Positions 1 through 8,450 of a DNA stretch of 64,000 nucleotides are shown one piece after another. The stretch covers positions 2,046,001-2,110,000 of the forward strand of contig CAVWEY010000003.1 in NCBI GenBank assembly GCA_963754135.1, written 5' to 3'. This stretch comes from JAJFUI01 sp963754135. Lineage in GTDB: Bacteria > Planctomycetota > Planctomycetia > Pirellulales > Thermoguttaceae. The notes beneath the pieces were generated by a model, which ran no database searches, was not told where the DNA came from, and worked only from the letters and a program-made list of their open reading frames with translations. Numbering within the stretch: the first letter of the stretch is position 1; the number at the start of each line of letters is the position of its first letter. The translations under genes were made by a program, and so were the position numbers.

Positions 1-8
1 GCGGCGGT

Positions 9-37
9 TCACCACGCCCTTTCAGGGCGTGCCACCC
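9..37. repeat. Truncated palindromic repeat, family R1
   Basis: This is one arm of a recurrent inverted repeat whose core is GGCACGCCCTGAAAGGGCGT and its complement. Fuller copies with two facing arms lie at 25280-25348, 39343-39424, 43108-43191 and 44129-44213, with a variant at 10728-10806 and a half copy at 27629-27657. The window edge cuts this copy. Confidence 0.85.
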
Positions 38-61
38 GGAACAGAAGCCACGGGGGAGAAG

Positions 62-1198
62 ATGCTTCACGTGCGACATCCTTTACTGCATCCGCTGCTC
101 GTGTTTCTGTTGGCGGTTTCGGCGGCCTGGGCCCAGCAGGGCCGCGCCTTCGTCGAGGCCCGCTCCGGCGGCGGAGAACTGAAGTACATCAACGATCTGC
201 CGGTGCTGATCGTTTCCGGCACGCCGGCGGAAATCGGCCGCCAAAAGGCCGTGCTCACCGGCGACGCGATCAAGAAGCTGGTCGAGTATCCCACTAAGCT
301 GCTGGAGCGGGCGGGCCGGAAGGACCGCCTGCCGAAGTACCTCGAAATGTGCAAGTCGCTCGTGCCGCAGTTGCCGGCCGATCATCGCGAGGAGATGCGG
401 GCGGCCGCCGAGCAATTGGGCATCGACCGCGACCTGGGCCTGGAGGGCAACTTGTTGCCCGACGTCTACCGCGGCGGTTTCGGCTGCTCGTCGCTGATCG
501 TCGGCGCCGGGCACAGCACGACCGGCGGGCCGTTGTTCGGCCGCAACCTCGATTTCTATACCCTGGGGATTCTCGACAAGTACAGCCTCGTCAGCGTCCA
601 TCGGCCCAAGGGAAAGCACGCCTTCGTTTCGATCGGCTTTCCCGGCCTGTTTGGCTGCCTTTCGGGCATGAACGACGCCGGACTGGCGCTGGCCGTCCAC
701 GACGTGTTCCTCTCCCGCGACGGGGCGGCGATGTTCAACCCCAAGGGCGTCCCTTACACCTTCTGCTTCCGCCGCATGTTGGAGGAATGTACGACTGTGG
801 CCGAGGCGGAAAAACTGCTTCGCGCCACGCCGCGGACGACGATCATCAGCCTGGCAGTGTGCGACCGCCACAACTGCGTGGTGCTGGAGATGACGCCCAA
901 GAGCGTGGCGGCCCGCCACCCGAGCGACGGCATCCTCGCCTGCACCAACCACTTCCGCAGCGAGGAGTTGGCGGTTATCACCTGGTCCCCCCGCTACAGC
1001 AAACTGATCCAAGCCCGCCAACTCGACCGGCTCGACGTGGCGGCGGTGGCCAAGAAGCTGCACGAGGTCAACGCCGGCCGGATGACGGTGCAGACGATGA
1101 TTTTCGAGCCGGCGGACTTGAAGCTGCACCTGGCGATCGGCTCCTGCCCCTCCTCGGCGCTGCCGCTTAGGCTGCTGGAACTGAAGCCGCTGTTTTGA
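62..1198 (+). CDS. C45-family autoproteolytic acyltransferase/hydrolase, exported
   Basis: The 378-residue product begins with a hydrophobic signal peptide ending near AWA-QQ, so it is probably exported. The centre resembles the C45 / acyl-CoA:isopenicillin N acyltransferase-like Ntn-hydrolase family. A GCSS motif places a candidate nucleophile at Cys142, followed by GRNLDFYTLG and later AVCDRHNCVVLEMT. Family members cleave themselves before this Cys and then hydrolyse or transfer acyl groups; the substrate here is unknown. The ATG at 62 is chosen because GGGGGAGA lies just upstream, and the longer reading frame before it is encoded by the preceding palindromic repeat. The following gene converges on it across a hairpin. 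Confidence 0.75.
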   Translation: MLHVRHPLLHPLLVFLLAVSAAWAQQGRAFVEARSGGGELKYINDLPVLIVSGTPAEIGRQKAVLTGDAIKKLVEYPTKLLERAGRKDRLPKYLEMCKSLVPQLPADHREEMRAAAEQLGIDRDLGLEGNLLPDVYRGGFGCSSLIVGAGHSTTGGPLFGRNLDFYTLGILDKYSLVSVHRPKGKHAFVSIGFPGLFGCLSGMNDAGLALAVHDVFLSRDGAAMFNPKGVPYTFCFRRMLEECTTVAEAEKLLRATPRTTIISLAVCDRHNCVVLEMTPKSVAARHPSDGILACTNHFRSEELAVITWSPRYSKLIQARQLDRLDVAAVAKKLHEVNAGRMTVQTMIFEPADLKLHLAIGSCPSSALPLRLLELKPLF

Positions 1199-1205
1199 CT
1201 CGCAG

Positions 1206-1296
1206 TGGGGTCAGACCGTGATTAGTGATTAGCGGGTGGGGCATCAACCATGTGGAAAACCACCACCCGCTAATCACTAATCACGGTCTGACCCCA
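1206..1296. repeat. 34-bp perfect inverted repeat between convergent genes
   Basis: Arms 1206-1239 and 1263-1296 are exact reverse complements over 34 bp, with a 23-bp loop. The outer ends read TGGGGTCAGACC and its complement. The element sits between two convergent genes and could act as a bidirectional transcription stop, although no U-run is present. The outer motif resembles REP/RAYT-associated palindromes in other bacteria; that comparison is from memory. Confidence 0.85.
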
Positions 1297-1303
1297 GCAG
1301 GTT

Positions 1304-2791
1304 CTAATCGGCCATCACGCAGCGGCCCTTGGCCCAGGCCCGCAGCCGCTCGACCTGCTCCCGCATGACGACCGAAAGGGGTTGCGTCGCCTCGATCGCC
1401 GCCAGAACGTGCTCGGTTGAGCATTCCGCCTTCTCGGCAAACGCCGCATAGAGGCCGGAGATCACCGCCTGCTCGATCTCGGCGCCGGTGAAGCCCTCCG
1501 CGGCGGCCACCAGCCGCGGCACGTCGAAGCCGGCTTTGTCGCGGCGCCGCTTCCGCAGATGGATCGAGAAGATCACCTCCCGCTCCTCCGCGCCCGGCAA
1601 GTCGATGAAGAAGATCTCGTCGAAACGGCCCTTGCGCATCAGTTCCGGCGGGAGTTGGGCGAGATTGTTCGCCGTGGCAATCAGGAAGATGGGATGGCGA
1701 TGGTCCTGCATCCAGGCCAGCAACGTGCCGAACATCCGCTGCGACAGGCCGCCGTCGGCCGAATCCATGCCCGTCGAGGCGAACGCCTTCTCGATCTCGT
1801 CGATCCACAGCACCACCGGCGACATCGACTCGGCCTGGTGCAGGGCCTCGCGGAGCCGGGCCTCGCTCTCGCCGATGTACTTCTGGTAGAGCACGCCGGG
1901 GTCCATCCGCAGCAAGGGCATCCGCCAGGCCGACGCGACGACTTTCGCGCAGAGGCTCTTGCCACAGCCCTGCACGCCCAACAGCAACATCCCCCGCGGC
2001 GGATCGAGTCCGAACTCGCGGGCACTGGGGCCGAAGCCGCCGCGGCGGAGGTTGAGCCACCGCTTGAGGTTCTTCAGCCCGCCGATCTCGTCCGGCGAGA
2101 CGTCGGCGGCCACGGCCTCCAGGCAGCCGGCCGTGCCCAGGAGGTTCCGCTTGGCGTCCACAACCTGCGCCAGGTCGGCGCGGTCCAGGACGTTGTCTTC
2201 ATAGATGGCGCCGGAAACCACCCGCGCCGCCTCCTCGGTCGTCAGCCCGCGCAGCGTTTGCACGAGGATTTCCATTTCCCGCGGCGTGAGCCGGGATTCC
2301 ACCGGCCGGATGCTCCGGCGCTGGGCCTCTTGGAACGTGGTGCGGACCAGTTCCGTCAGTTCCTCTTCGTCCGGCCAACCGATGTCGAAGGGGACCGCCA
2401 GCCGGCGGACCTCGCCCGGCAGCCCCACGGCGTCCACGAGGATCAGCGTCCAGAGGCGCGAGTCGGGCGAGAAATAGACGTCGCGGAGCAAGCGGACGAT
2501 CTGCGGGTCTTTGCAGTGCGGGGCGAGGTCCTTGAACAAGTAGAGGGCCGGATAGGCGGTCTCGCGGATGTGCCGGATGGCCTCGGGTATCTTGGCCGGC
2601 TTGACCACCGTCTGAATCCCTTCCGGCGGCGTCGTGACCAAGCCTTCGGTCACGGACCATTCCAGCAGGGGCAGCTTCGTCGCCTGGGCCACTTCCCGCA
2701 CGATGCGGATGGCCCTCGGCTCGTCGGGCGTCTCCATCGAGATGAGGGGATTGCCCGCTTGGATCAGCAGTCGCAGGGTTTCGGATTTCAT
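1304..2791 (-). CDS. AAA ATPase, Ycf46-like
   Basis: The protein has 495 residues. The N-terminal half (from NPLISMETPDEPRAI) is the poorly conserved region seen in Ycf46-type ATPases. The C-terminal half is a classical AAA domain: Walker A GVQGCGKS near residue 272, Walker B VLWIDEIEKAF near 325, sensor-1 IATANN and an arginine-finger region GRFDEIFF. Ycf46-like proteins are cytosolic ATPases linked in other bacteria to stress or inorganic-carbon physiology; the role here is not shown. Its ATG overlaps the hemerythrin stop (ATGA at 2788-2791), so the two are probably cotranscribed and translationally coupled. Confidence 0.85.
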   Translation of the reverse strand: MKSETLRLLIQAGNPLISMETPDEPRAIRIVREVAQATKLPLLEWSVTEGLVTTPPEGIQTVVKPAKIPEAIRHIRETAYPALYLFKDLAPHCKDPQIVRLLRDVYFSPDSRLWTLILVDAVGLPGEVRRLAVPFDIGWPDEEELTELVRTTFQEAQRRSIRPVESRLTPREMEILVQTLRGLTTEEAARVVSGAIYEDNVLDRADLAQVVDAKRNLLGTAGCLEAVAADVSPDEIGGLKNLKRWLNLRRGGFGPSAREFGLDPPRGMLLLGVQGCGKSLCAKVVASAWRMPLLRMDPGVLYQKYIGESEARLREALHQAESMSPVVLWIDEIEKAFASTGMDSADGGLSQRMFGTLLAWMQDHRHPIFLIATANNLAQLPPELMRKGRFDEIFFIDLPGAEEREVIFSIHLRKRRRDKAGFDVPRLVAAAEGFTGAEIEQAVISGLYAAFAEKAECSTEHVLAAIEATQPLSVVMREQVERLRAWAKGRCVMAD

Positions 2792-3562
2792 GGCTTCGGC
2801 GTGAACTGATCGAGGTCCAGGATGCCCAGTTGCTTCTCGATCTCGGCGACCTGAGCGACGACGTGCTCGAATCCCTCCTTGCCGAACACACGGTTCTCCT
2901 CGTCCTCGAACTGATCGCCGAGCTTGTCCATCTCGGCGGCCGTCAGAATCTTGTGCAAGGCCGGGAAGAGGACCGTATCCTCGCGGGCGGCGTGAGGACG
3001 GTACATGCGGATGAACGCGCGGCAGGCGGTTACCAGGTCTGGGTCGATTTCTGGCCCGATCTGCACCCCAGCGTTTCGTTGCACGCTGTCCGTCAGTCGC
3101 CGGCCGGCCTGGTGCTGCTTGCGGAGGGTGGCGACTAGCGGGAGCAGTTGACGGCGCTTCTCAAACAAGGGAAAGATGAAGTTCTCTTCCAGCTTCTCGT
3201 GATAGTCCTCGACAAACTTGCGCACCAGTGTCGCCGAGCGGAAAAGCAGGTCCGCCCACCTTGCCCACTCTTCGAGAAACCGCCGCGGGTCTTCTCCCTT
3301 TTCCCGCTTGCCGGGAAACCGCCGCAGGGCCTCCTCGTAAATCAGCAGGATCCGGCAGCAACACGCCGTGCTCGCGCATCAGGTCCTCGGTGGCGGAAAC
3401 GTCCTCGGCCATCGCCGCGGCCTTGGGGGCCGGCTTCCCGCCTTCTGCCGGCTTGACGCCTTCCTCGGGCGGCTGCCCGGCCGCGGCAAGCGGCGCCCCG
3501 GCGGCCAATCCCGCGAGTCCCAGCCCGGCAGTTGCCAGGAAATCTCTCCGTGCGGTTCTCAT
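2788..3562 (-). CDS. Twin-arginine-exported hemerythrin HHE-domain protein (frameshifted)
   Basis: The N-terminus MRTARRDFLATAGLGLAG is a twin-arginine signal, followed by a Pro/Lys/Ala linker. The hemerythrin-like helical bundle supplies the metal-ligand type residues in MREHG, DYHEKLEENFIFP, RKQHQAG and RPHAAREDTVLFP. The signal and first helix are in one frame and the rest in another. Removing one base near 3354 joins MREHGVLL directly to RILLIYEEALRRFP and gives a continuous protein of about 257 residues. HHE proteins bind a di-iron site that senses or stores O2 or NO. Cotranscription with the downstream AAA ATPase is likely. Whether the extra base is real or an assembly error cannot be told here. 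Confidence 0.75.
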
Positions 3563-3700
3563 TCTGCACCTCCGCTGTCATCGAGTGTTTGGAATCGTGG
3601 GGTGCGTGCTACGGCCGGCAAGACTGTTGACCGTTGACAGCACCCCCTCGATATGGGACCATGAAGGGCGCTCCAATATAACCGATTTCATCGTTTGCTT

Positions 3701-3753
3701 GTAGCATGGGCGTCGTGCCCGTTCCAACGACACGGGCAGGATGCCCGTGCTAC
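3701..3753. repeat. Palindromic repeat (GTAGCATGGGCGTC / facing GTAGCACGGGCATC type)
   Basis: Two facing arms, GTAGCATGGGC and GCCCGTGCTAC, enclose CGGGCA-type inner repeats. It lies immediately before the ribosome-binding site of the nitrilase gene, so it would form a hairpin in its leader. The repeat also extends the open frame upstream of the true start. Confidence 0.75.
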
Positions 3754-3767
3754 AAGGAGAGCCTGTC

Positions 3768-4751
3768 GTGAGAGTATCCACCCCTTATCACGCTCTGTTG
3801 GCGCTGGTTGCGTTGGGGTTGAGCCAGTCTGCGCCGGCGGCGGCCGCGGGGGAGCACCCCAGCCAGCCCGGCCGCCGGGTGAAAGTGGCGGCCATCGCCA
3901 TCGGTTTCGGCGGCGGCCACGATCAGAAGCTCAAACTGGCAATCCGCCATCTCGAAGTGGCCGGCCAGAATGGCGTCGACATCGCCTGCCTGCCCGAGGA
4001 GTTCGCCGGCGCCGTTGCCGAGCCGATCCCCGGTCCCACGACCAAGGCCGTCGGCGAACTGGCCAAGAAATATCACCTGTACGTGGTTTGCCCGGTCTGC
4101 GAACAGGCGGCCGGCGGCCGGCGGTACAACACGGCCGTGCTCCTGGACCGGGAGGGAAAAATCGCCGGCCGGTACCGTAAGGCGTTTCCTGTCTGGGGCG
4201 AGAAGGTCAATCCGGGCAACGAAGGCGTGAACGTGTTCGACACGGATTTCGGGCGGATCGCCCTCTTGACTTGCTTCGACGCCAACTTCGACGAGTTGTG
4301 GCAGGAGGCCGAGCGGAAGGGGGCCGAGATGGTCCTCTGGCCCAGCGCCTACGGCGGCGGCCTGCCCCTGAACGGCTACGCCATGATCCACAACTACTAC
4401 ATCGTGGCCGTCGGCCAGGGCAACATGATCGACATCTTCGGCAAGACGATCGAGAACGTCGAAAAGCCGCTCCCGCAGCAGTTCATTGCCACCGTGGACC
4501 TCGACCTGACGCTGGTCCATAAGGACTTCACTGGCGAGAAGGTCGCCAAGCTGCTCCGCGAGCACAAGGGCGAGGTGGAGCTGGTTCCCAACGTCGGCGA
4601 GATGGAGGCCTGGTACTTGCTCCGCGCCCTGAAGCCGGGCGTGCGGGTCCGCGACTTGTGCAAACAATACCAAATCGAAACCCTGCGCGAGTACCGCCAT
4701 CGCAGCCGCCAACAGATCGATGAGCGGCGCAAGACGCATGAGCGCGTGTGA
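3768..4751 (+). CDS. Carbon-nitrogen hydrolase (nitrilase superfamily), exported
   Basis: The 327-residue protein has a signal peptide (LLALVALGLSQSAPAAAAG). The catalytic triad of the nitrilase superfamily is visible: Glu in CLPEEF, Lys in GRYRKAFPVWGEK and Cys169 in LLTCFDANFDELW. Family members hydrolyse amides or nitriles, including N-carbamoyl compounds; the substrate is not deducible. The GTG at 3768 is preferred over the ATG at 3741 because AAGGAG (3754-3759) precedes it by 8 bases and the segment before it is repeat DNA. The next gene follows within 20 bases, suggesting an operon with two further catabolic enzymes. Confidence 0.85.
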   Translation: MRVSTPYHALLALVALGLSQSAPAAAAGEHPSQPGRRVKVAAIAIGFGGGHDQKLKLAIRHLEVAGQNGVDIACLPEEFAGAVAEPIPGPTTKAVGELAKKYHLYVVCPVCEQAAGGRRYNTAVLLDREGKIAGRYRKAFPVWGEKVNPGNEGVNVFDTDFGRIALLTCFDANFDELWQEAERKGAEMVLWPSAYGGGLPLNGYAMIHNYYIVAVGQGNMIDIFGKTIENVEKPLPQQFIATVDLDLTLVHKDFTGEKVAKLLREHKGEVELVPNVGEMEAWYLLRALKPGVRVRDLCKQYQIETLREYRHRSRQQIDERRKTHERV

Positions 4752-4768
4752 CCAACGAGGACGACACC

Positions 4769-6139
4769 ATGACCACCCTCAACCGACGGGACTTTCTCGA
4801 CCGTGGCGGGCGGACCGGCCTGGGCCTGGCCGCCGGCGCCGCCATCCTGGCCAATGCCCAGTCCGTCCGAGGCACGCCGGCCAACGGCAAAGTGACGCTG
4901 GGGCTGATCGGCGCCGGCGGCCGCGGCAACGCCCTGTGCGACGGCTTTCTCGCCCGCGACGACTGCCGCTTCGCCTGGGTGACCGACGTGGACGTCCGCC
5001 GGGCGGAAAGGACCGCGGCCGCCGCAGCCAAGCGCCAAGGCGGCGCGCTCCCCCAGGCCGTGCAGGACTTCCGCACCGTGCTTGACCGCAAGGACGTCGA
5101 TGCGGTGGTGATCGCCACGCCCGACCACTGGCACGCCCTGGCAACGGTCTGGGCTTGTCAGGCGGGCAAGGACGTTTACGTCGAGAAGCCGCCCACGCAC
5201 AACTGCTGGGAAGGCCGCAAGATGGTCGAGGCCGCCCGGAAGTACCGGCGGATCGTGCAGGTGGGCACGCAGAACCGCAGCGCGGCCTACAACATGGCCG
5301 CCAGGAAATACATCGCCGACGGCAAGCTGGGCAAAATCCACTTCTGCCGTGTCTTCAACCAGAAACAGTGGCCCAACTTCCCGGCGGTCCCCGACGGCGA
5401 TCCGCCCCCCGGCTTCGACTGGGACGAGTTCAACGGCCCCGCGCCCGCGGCCCGTTACAACGCCAACCTGCACCACAACTGGCACCATTTCTGGCGCTAC
5501 TCCGGCGGCGACATCGTCAACGACGGCATTCACCAGATCGACCTGGCCCGCTGGCTGCTGGGGGTCGATTATCCCAAGACGGTCTATTCCACCGGCGGGC
5601 GGTTTGACCAGTCCGGCGCGGCCGAGACGCCGGACACCCAATTGGCCGTCTTCGACTTCGACGGCTTGGTGTTGAGTTTCGAGTTGACCCTCTACACGCC
5701 CTACATGCTCAAGATTTCGCCGCTCATCCGCCAGAGCGAGGACCAGTTCCCCTACTGGCCGCAGTGCGCCACGCGGATCGAGATCTACGGGAGCGAGGGG
5801 CTGATGATGGTCGGCCGGCACGGCGGCGGCTGGCAGGTGTTCACGCGGCCGAAACTGCACGAAAGCGTGGTCAAGGCCCAGATGAAAGGCCCCTTCCCCG
5901 ACCCGGAGCACAAGGCGAACTTCCTGGATTGCGTCCGCACGCGGAACACCCCCAACGCCGACATCGAGGAAGGACATCGCAGCGTGCTGTTGTCGCACCT
6001 GGCGAACATCAGTTACCGGCTGGGCGGGCAAAAGCTGGCGTTCGACGCCAAGACGGAAGCGATCCTGGGCAACGACGAAGCCATGAAGCTCTACCGCCGC
6101 GAGTACCGCCAGCCGTACGTGATCGAAGAACACGTGTAG
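4769..6139 (+). CDS. Gfo/Idh/MocA oxidoreductase with twin-arginine signal
   Basis: The 456-residue product starts MTTLNRRDFLDRGGRTGLG, a twin-arginine signal. A Rossmann fold follows (LGLIGAGGRGN) with the family motif VEKPPTHN in the EKP position. The C-terminal half is the usual alpha/beta domain with HNWHHFWRYSGGDIVNDGIHQID carried over two motifs, where His residues are likely catalytic. Such planctomycete proteins are predicted periplasmic NAD(P)-dependent sugar or inositol dehydrogenases. The ATG at 4769 is chosen over the GTG at 4748, which would place seven residues before the signal. Confidence 0.9.
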   Translation: MTTLNRRDFLDRGGRTGLGLAAGAAILANAQSVRGTPANGKVTLGLIGAGGRGNALCDGFLARDDCRFAWVTDVDVRRAERTAAAAAKRQGGALPQAVQDFRTVLDRKDVDAVVIATPDHWHALATVWACQAGKDVYVEKPPTHNCWEGRKMVEAARKYRRIVQVGTQNRSAAYNMAARKYIADGKLGKIHFCRVFNQKQWPNFPAVPDGDPPPGFDWDEFNGPAPAARYNANLHHNWHHFWRYSGGDIVNDGIHQIDLARWLLGVDYPKTVYSTGGRFDQSGAAETPDTQLAVFDFDGLVLSFELTLYTPYMLKISPLIRQSEDQFPYWPQCATRIEIYGSEGLMMVGRHGGGWQVFTRPKLHESVVKAQMKGPFPDPEHKANFLDCVRTRNTPNADIEEGHRSVLLSHLANISYRLGGQKLAFDAKTEAILGNDEAMKLYRREYRQPYVIEEHV

Positions 6140-6149
6140 CGAAATCAGC

Positions 6150-7502
6150 ATGTCCAAATCAACGGATATCTCCTTACAGGAAGTCACCTCGGACACGGAG
6201 CACATCAAATTCCGCGTACCGATCAAGTTCGGCGGGCGGGTGATGGACGAGGCCCGACTGTTGAACGTGACGGTCGAGGTGGAAACCCGCGACGGCCGCC
6301 GCGGCCGCGGCTTCGGTTCCATGCCCATGGCGCAGCGTCTGGGCCTGGCCCAGCGGCCGGGTCCCCGCCGAGCAGGCCCATGCCGCCATGACCGCACTGG
6401 GGCAAAGCCTCGCCGGCGAGGCGGACCATTACCAGGGAACCGGTCATCCGCTGGAGATCACCCACGAACTGGCCCAAGCGTACCAGTCCGCGGCCGACCG
6501 GATCACTCAGGCGGCCGGCCTGGCCGAGGGGATGCCGCGGCTGGCGCAACTGGTGGCGGCCAGCCCGCTCGAGGCCGCCATCCACGACGCCTACGGCAAG
6601 GCCCTCCGTCAGAACTCGTACAACCTGCTGGGGCCAGAGTTCGTGAGCCGCGACCTGGCCGCCTATCTCGGCAGCGACTTCGCGGGCGAGTACCTCGACC
6701 GGTACGTCCTCCCGCATCCCCAGCCGCGCATGCCGCTCTATCATTTGATCGGCGCGCTCGATCCTTTGACGGACGCCGATCTGTCGGCGCCACGGGCGAT
6801 GGCCTGCCGGAGACTTTACCCGAGTGGATCGCCTACAACGGCCTGACGCACTTGAAAGTGAAGCTCGCCGGCGACGATCTGGCGTGGGACGTGGAGCGGA
6901 TGGCGTCGGTCGAGCGGGTGGCCGCCGAGGCCCAGGCCGCCCGCGGCTGCGACGACTGGCACTATTCGGCCGACTTCAACGAGAAGTGCGCCAACGTGGA
7001 TTACGTGCTAGACTTCCTGGCACAGGTCGGCGAGCGCTCGCCGGCGGCCCTGCGCCGGCTCCAGTACATCGAACAGCCGACGCACCGCGACTTGCGTGCC
7101 AATCCCGAGAACCGCATGCACCGCGCCGCACGCATCAAGCCGGTGGTGATCGACGAATCGCTGGTCGACCTGGAGAGCCTGATGCTCAGCCGCGAGCTGG
7201 GCTACTCGGGCGTGGCGCTGAAGGCCTGCAAGGGGCACAGCGGCGCGCTGCTGATGGCCGCCGCCGCCCAAAAATACGGCATGTTCCTCTGCGTCCAGGA
7301 CCTGACCTGTCCGGGCGCCTCCTTCCTCCATTCGGCCAGCCTGGCGGCGCGGATTCCGGGCGTGGCGGCGATCGAGGGGAACGGCCGGCAGTACTGCCCG
7401 GCGGGAAACCGCGGCTGGGCCGAGCGCTTCCCCACCATGTTCCACATCACCGACGGCACGGTCGGCACGGCCGCGCTGGACGGGCCGGGATTGGGATTCT
7501 GA
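6150..7502 (+). CDS. Enolase-superfamily mandelate racemase/muconate lactonising-type protein (two frameshifts)
   Basis: The first ~60 residues and the last ~230 are in one frame, while the middle ~155 residues (ALGQSLAGEADHY to ALDPLTDADLSAP) are in another. One extra base near 6335 and one missing base near 6800 would restore a protein of about 450 residues with a capping domain and an enolase-type barrel. Barrel metal-ligand candidates are Asp in HYSADFNEKC, Glu in YIEQPTH and Asp in VVIDESL, with the lysine motif THLKVKLAG upstream. Family members remove a proton alpha to a carboxylate from sugar acids. It follows the Gfo/Idh/MocA gene by 10 bases, so sugar-acid catabolism is a reasonable guess. 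Confidence 0.7.
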   Translation: MSKSTDISLQEVTSDTEHIKFRVPIKFGGRVMDEARLLNVTVEVETRDGRRGRGFGSMPMAQRLGLAQRPGPRRAGPCRHDRTGAKPRRRGGPLPGNRSSAGDHPRTGPSVPVRGRPDHSGGRPGRGDAAAGATGGGQPARGRHPRRLRQGPPSELVQPAGARVREPRPGRLSRQRLRGRVPRPVRPPASPAAHAALSFDRRARSFDGRRSVGATGDGLPETLPEWIAYNGLTHLKVKLAGDDLAWDVERMASVERVAAEAQAARGCDDWHYSADFNEKCANVDYVLDFLAQVGERSPAALRRLQYIEQPTHRDLRANPENRMHRAARIKPVVIDESLVDLESLMLSRELGYSGVALKACKGHSGALLMAAAAQKYGMFLCVQDLTCPGASFLHSASLAARIPGVAAIEGNGRQYCPAGNRGWAERFPTMFHITDGTVGTAALDGPGLGF

Positions 7503-7520
7503 GAGCATGTCAGACAACCG

Positions 7521-7560
7521 GTCCCCTCTCCCTTTGGGAGAGGGCTGGGGTGAGGGCCGG
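7521..7560. repeat. Palindromic repeat, family R3
   Basis: The core CCCTCTCCCTTTGGGAGAGGG is a short inverted repeat followed by GGGTGAGGG. Related copies occur at 10229-10270, 17068-17104, 46877-46911 and 50651-50689, most of them inside coding regions. Confidence 0.85.
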
Positions 7561-7567
7561 AGACGGC

Positions 7568-7595
7568 TTGACTGTATGGCGATTTGCTATACAAT
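7568..7595 (+). promoter_or_regulatory. Sigma-70-like promoter of the toxin-antitoxin pair
   Basis: TTGACT at 7568-7573 and TACAAT at 7590-7595 are separated by 16 bases. The start ATG of the antitoxin follows 22 bases after the -10 box, with GGAGAGGAGGA between. A compact leader like this is usual for autoregulated RHH-GNAT modules, in which the antitoxin binds its own promoter. Confidence 0.55.
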
Positions 7596-7617
7596 TGAAG
7601 GAGAGGAGGAACCCGTC

Positions 7618-7923
7618 ATGCGAGTAACCCGTCCGTCCCGGAGAAATGGGCCGGCCAACACGGCCAGTCCGCTGATGGTGCGCCTCGACGGCGAGAGCAA
7701 GCAATGCCTGGCCGAGGCGGCGGAACTGCGGCACGTCAGCCTGAGCGATTACGTCCGTGCCGTGACTATCCCCCAAGCGCGGCGCGAGGTGCGTGCGGCC
7801 CGTGAGCAAGTGATTGCTTTGACCCCCGAGGAGCAACTGTCTTTCTGGAACGCGCTCAGTGAGCCGCCCAAGTTGACGCCGGCCCAGCGGCGGTTGGCCT
7901 CCGCGATGCGAGGCCGACGATGA
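7618..7923 (+). CDS. TacA-like (DUF1778) ribbon-helix-helix antitoxin
   Basis: This 101-residue protein has an N-terminal ribbon-helix-helix stretch (SPLMVRLDGESKQCLAEAAEL, residues ~17-37, then HVSLSDYVRAVTI) and a C-terminal tail ending FWNALSEPPKLTPAQRRLASAM, which matches the toxin-wrapping part of DUF1778 antitoxins. Start 7618 has the strong site GGAGAGGAGGA. The earlier frame from 7507 is repeat DNA. The stop overlaps the toxin start (ATGA at 7920-7923). It would neutralise the GNAT toxin and repress the shared promoter. Confidence 0.85.
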   Translation: MRVTRPSRRNGPANTASPLMVRLDGESKQCLAEAAELRHVSLSDYVRAVTIPQARREVRAAREQVIALTPEEQLSFWNALSEPPKLTPAQRRLASAMRGRR

Positions 7924-8450
7924 AGGGAGTCGACTTTCCCGACGGCTTCCGGTTGGAGCGGCTTCGTCGGGAGCACCCGCGGCGGAAGTTCCGCTGCGGC
8001 CAAGAGAAGGTGGACAACTGGCTTGCCACCAAGGCGCTCCAGCACCAGCAGAAACGCCTTTCCGTGACCAGGGTGTTGTTGGACGAGGCCGGTTCGATTG
8101 CCGGTTACTACACGCTGGCCACCGGGCAGGTCGATTTCAGCGATCTGCCCACCCAGGTGGCCAGCCGGTTGCCCAAGCGCGTGCTGCCGGTGGCGGTATT
8201 GGCTTGGCTGGGGGTTGCCGCGGCCTATCAAGGCCGGGGGCTGGGAACACGGCTCTTGGCCCAAGCCCTGCGCGATTGCTGGGAAGCCGGCAAGACGTTC
8301 GCCTTTGTCGCCGTAATCCTCGACTGCATTGACGAGCGAGCCAAGGCGTTCTATCGGAGTTTCGACTTTGCCGAACTGCCTGGCCATCCTCACCGGCTGT
8401 TCCTCAGCGCGAAGGGGCTGGAGGCGATGATGGAAGGTCACTTGATGTAG
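7920..8450 (+). CDS. TacT-like GNAT acetyltransferase toxin
   Basis: The 176-residue protein has the N-terminal family motif FRCGQEKVDNWLATKA, the acetyl-CoA pyrophosphate loop AYQGRGLGTRLL and the C-terminal KAFYRSFDFAELP with the conserved Tyr. TacT-type toxins acetylate the amino group of aminoacyl-tRNAs and stop translation. It is coupled to the upstream antitoxin by a 4-base overlap. Its last 13 bases overlap the convergent lipoprotein gene, so no terminator lies between them. Confidence 0.88.
   Translation: MKGVDFPDGFRLERLRREHPRRKFRCGQEKVDNWLATKALQHQQKRLSVTRVLLDEAGSIAGYYTLATGQVDFSDLPTQVASRLPKRVLPVAVLAWLGVAAAYQGRGLGTRLLAQALRDCWEAGKTFAFVAVILDCIDERAKAFYRSFDFAELPGHPHRLFLSAKGLEAMMEGHLM

Noticed and set aside
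4397..6397. 666-residue minus-strand open frame opposite the Gfo/Idh/MocA gene
   Set aside because: It mirrors the codon structure of a clear plus-strand gene, lacks any family resemblance and is expected in high-GC DNA. The same applies to long frames at 25699-27720 (minus), 30780-32012 (minus) and 30902-33169 (plus).
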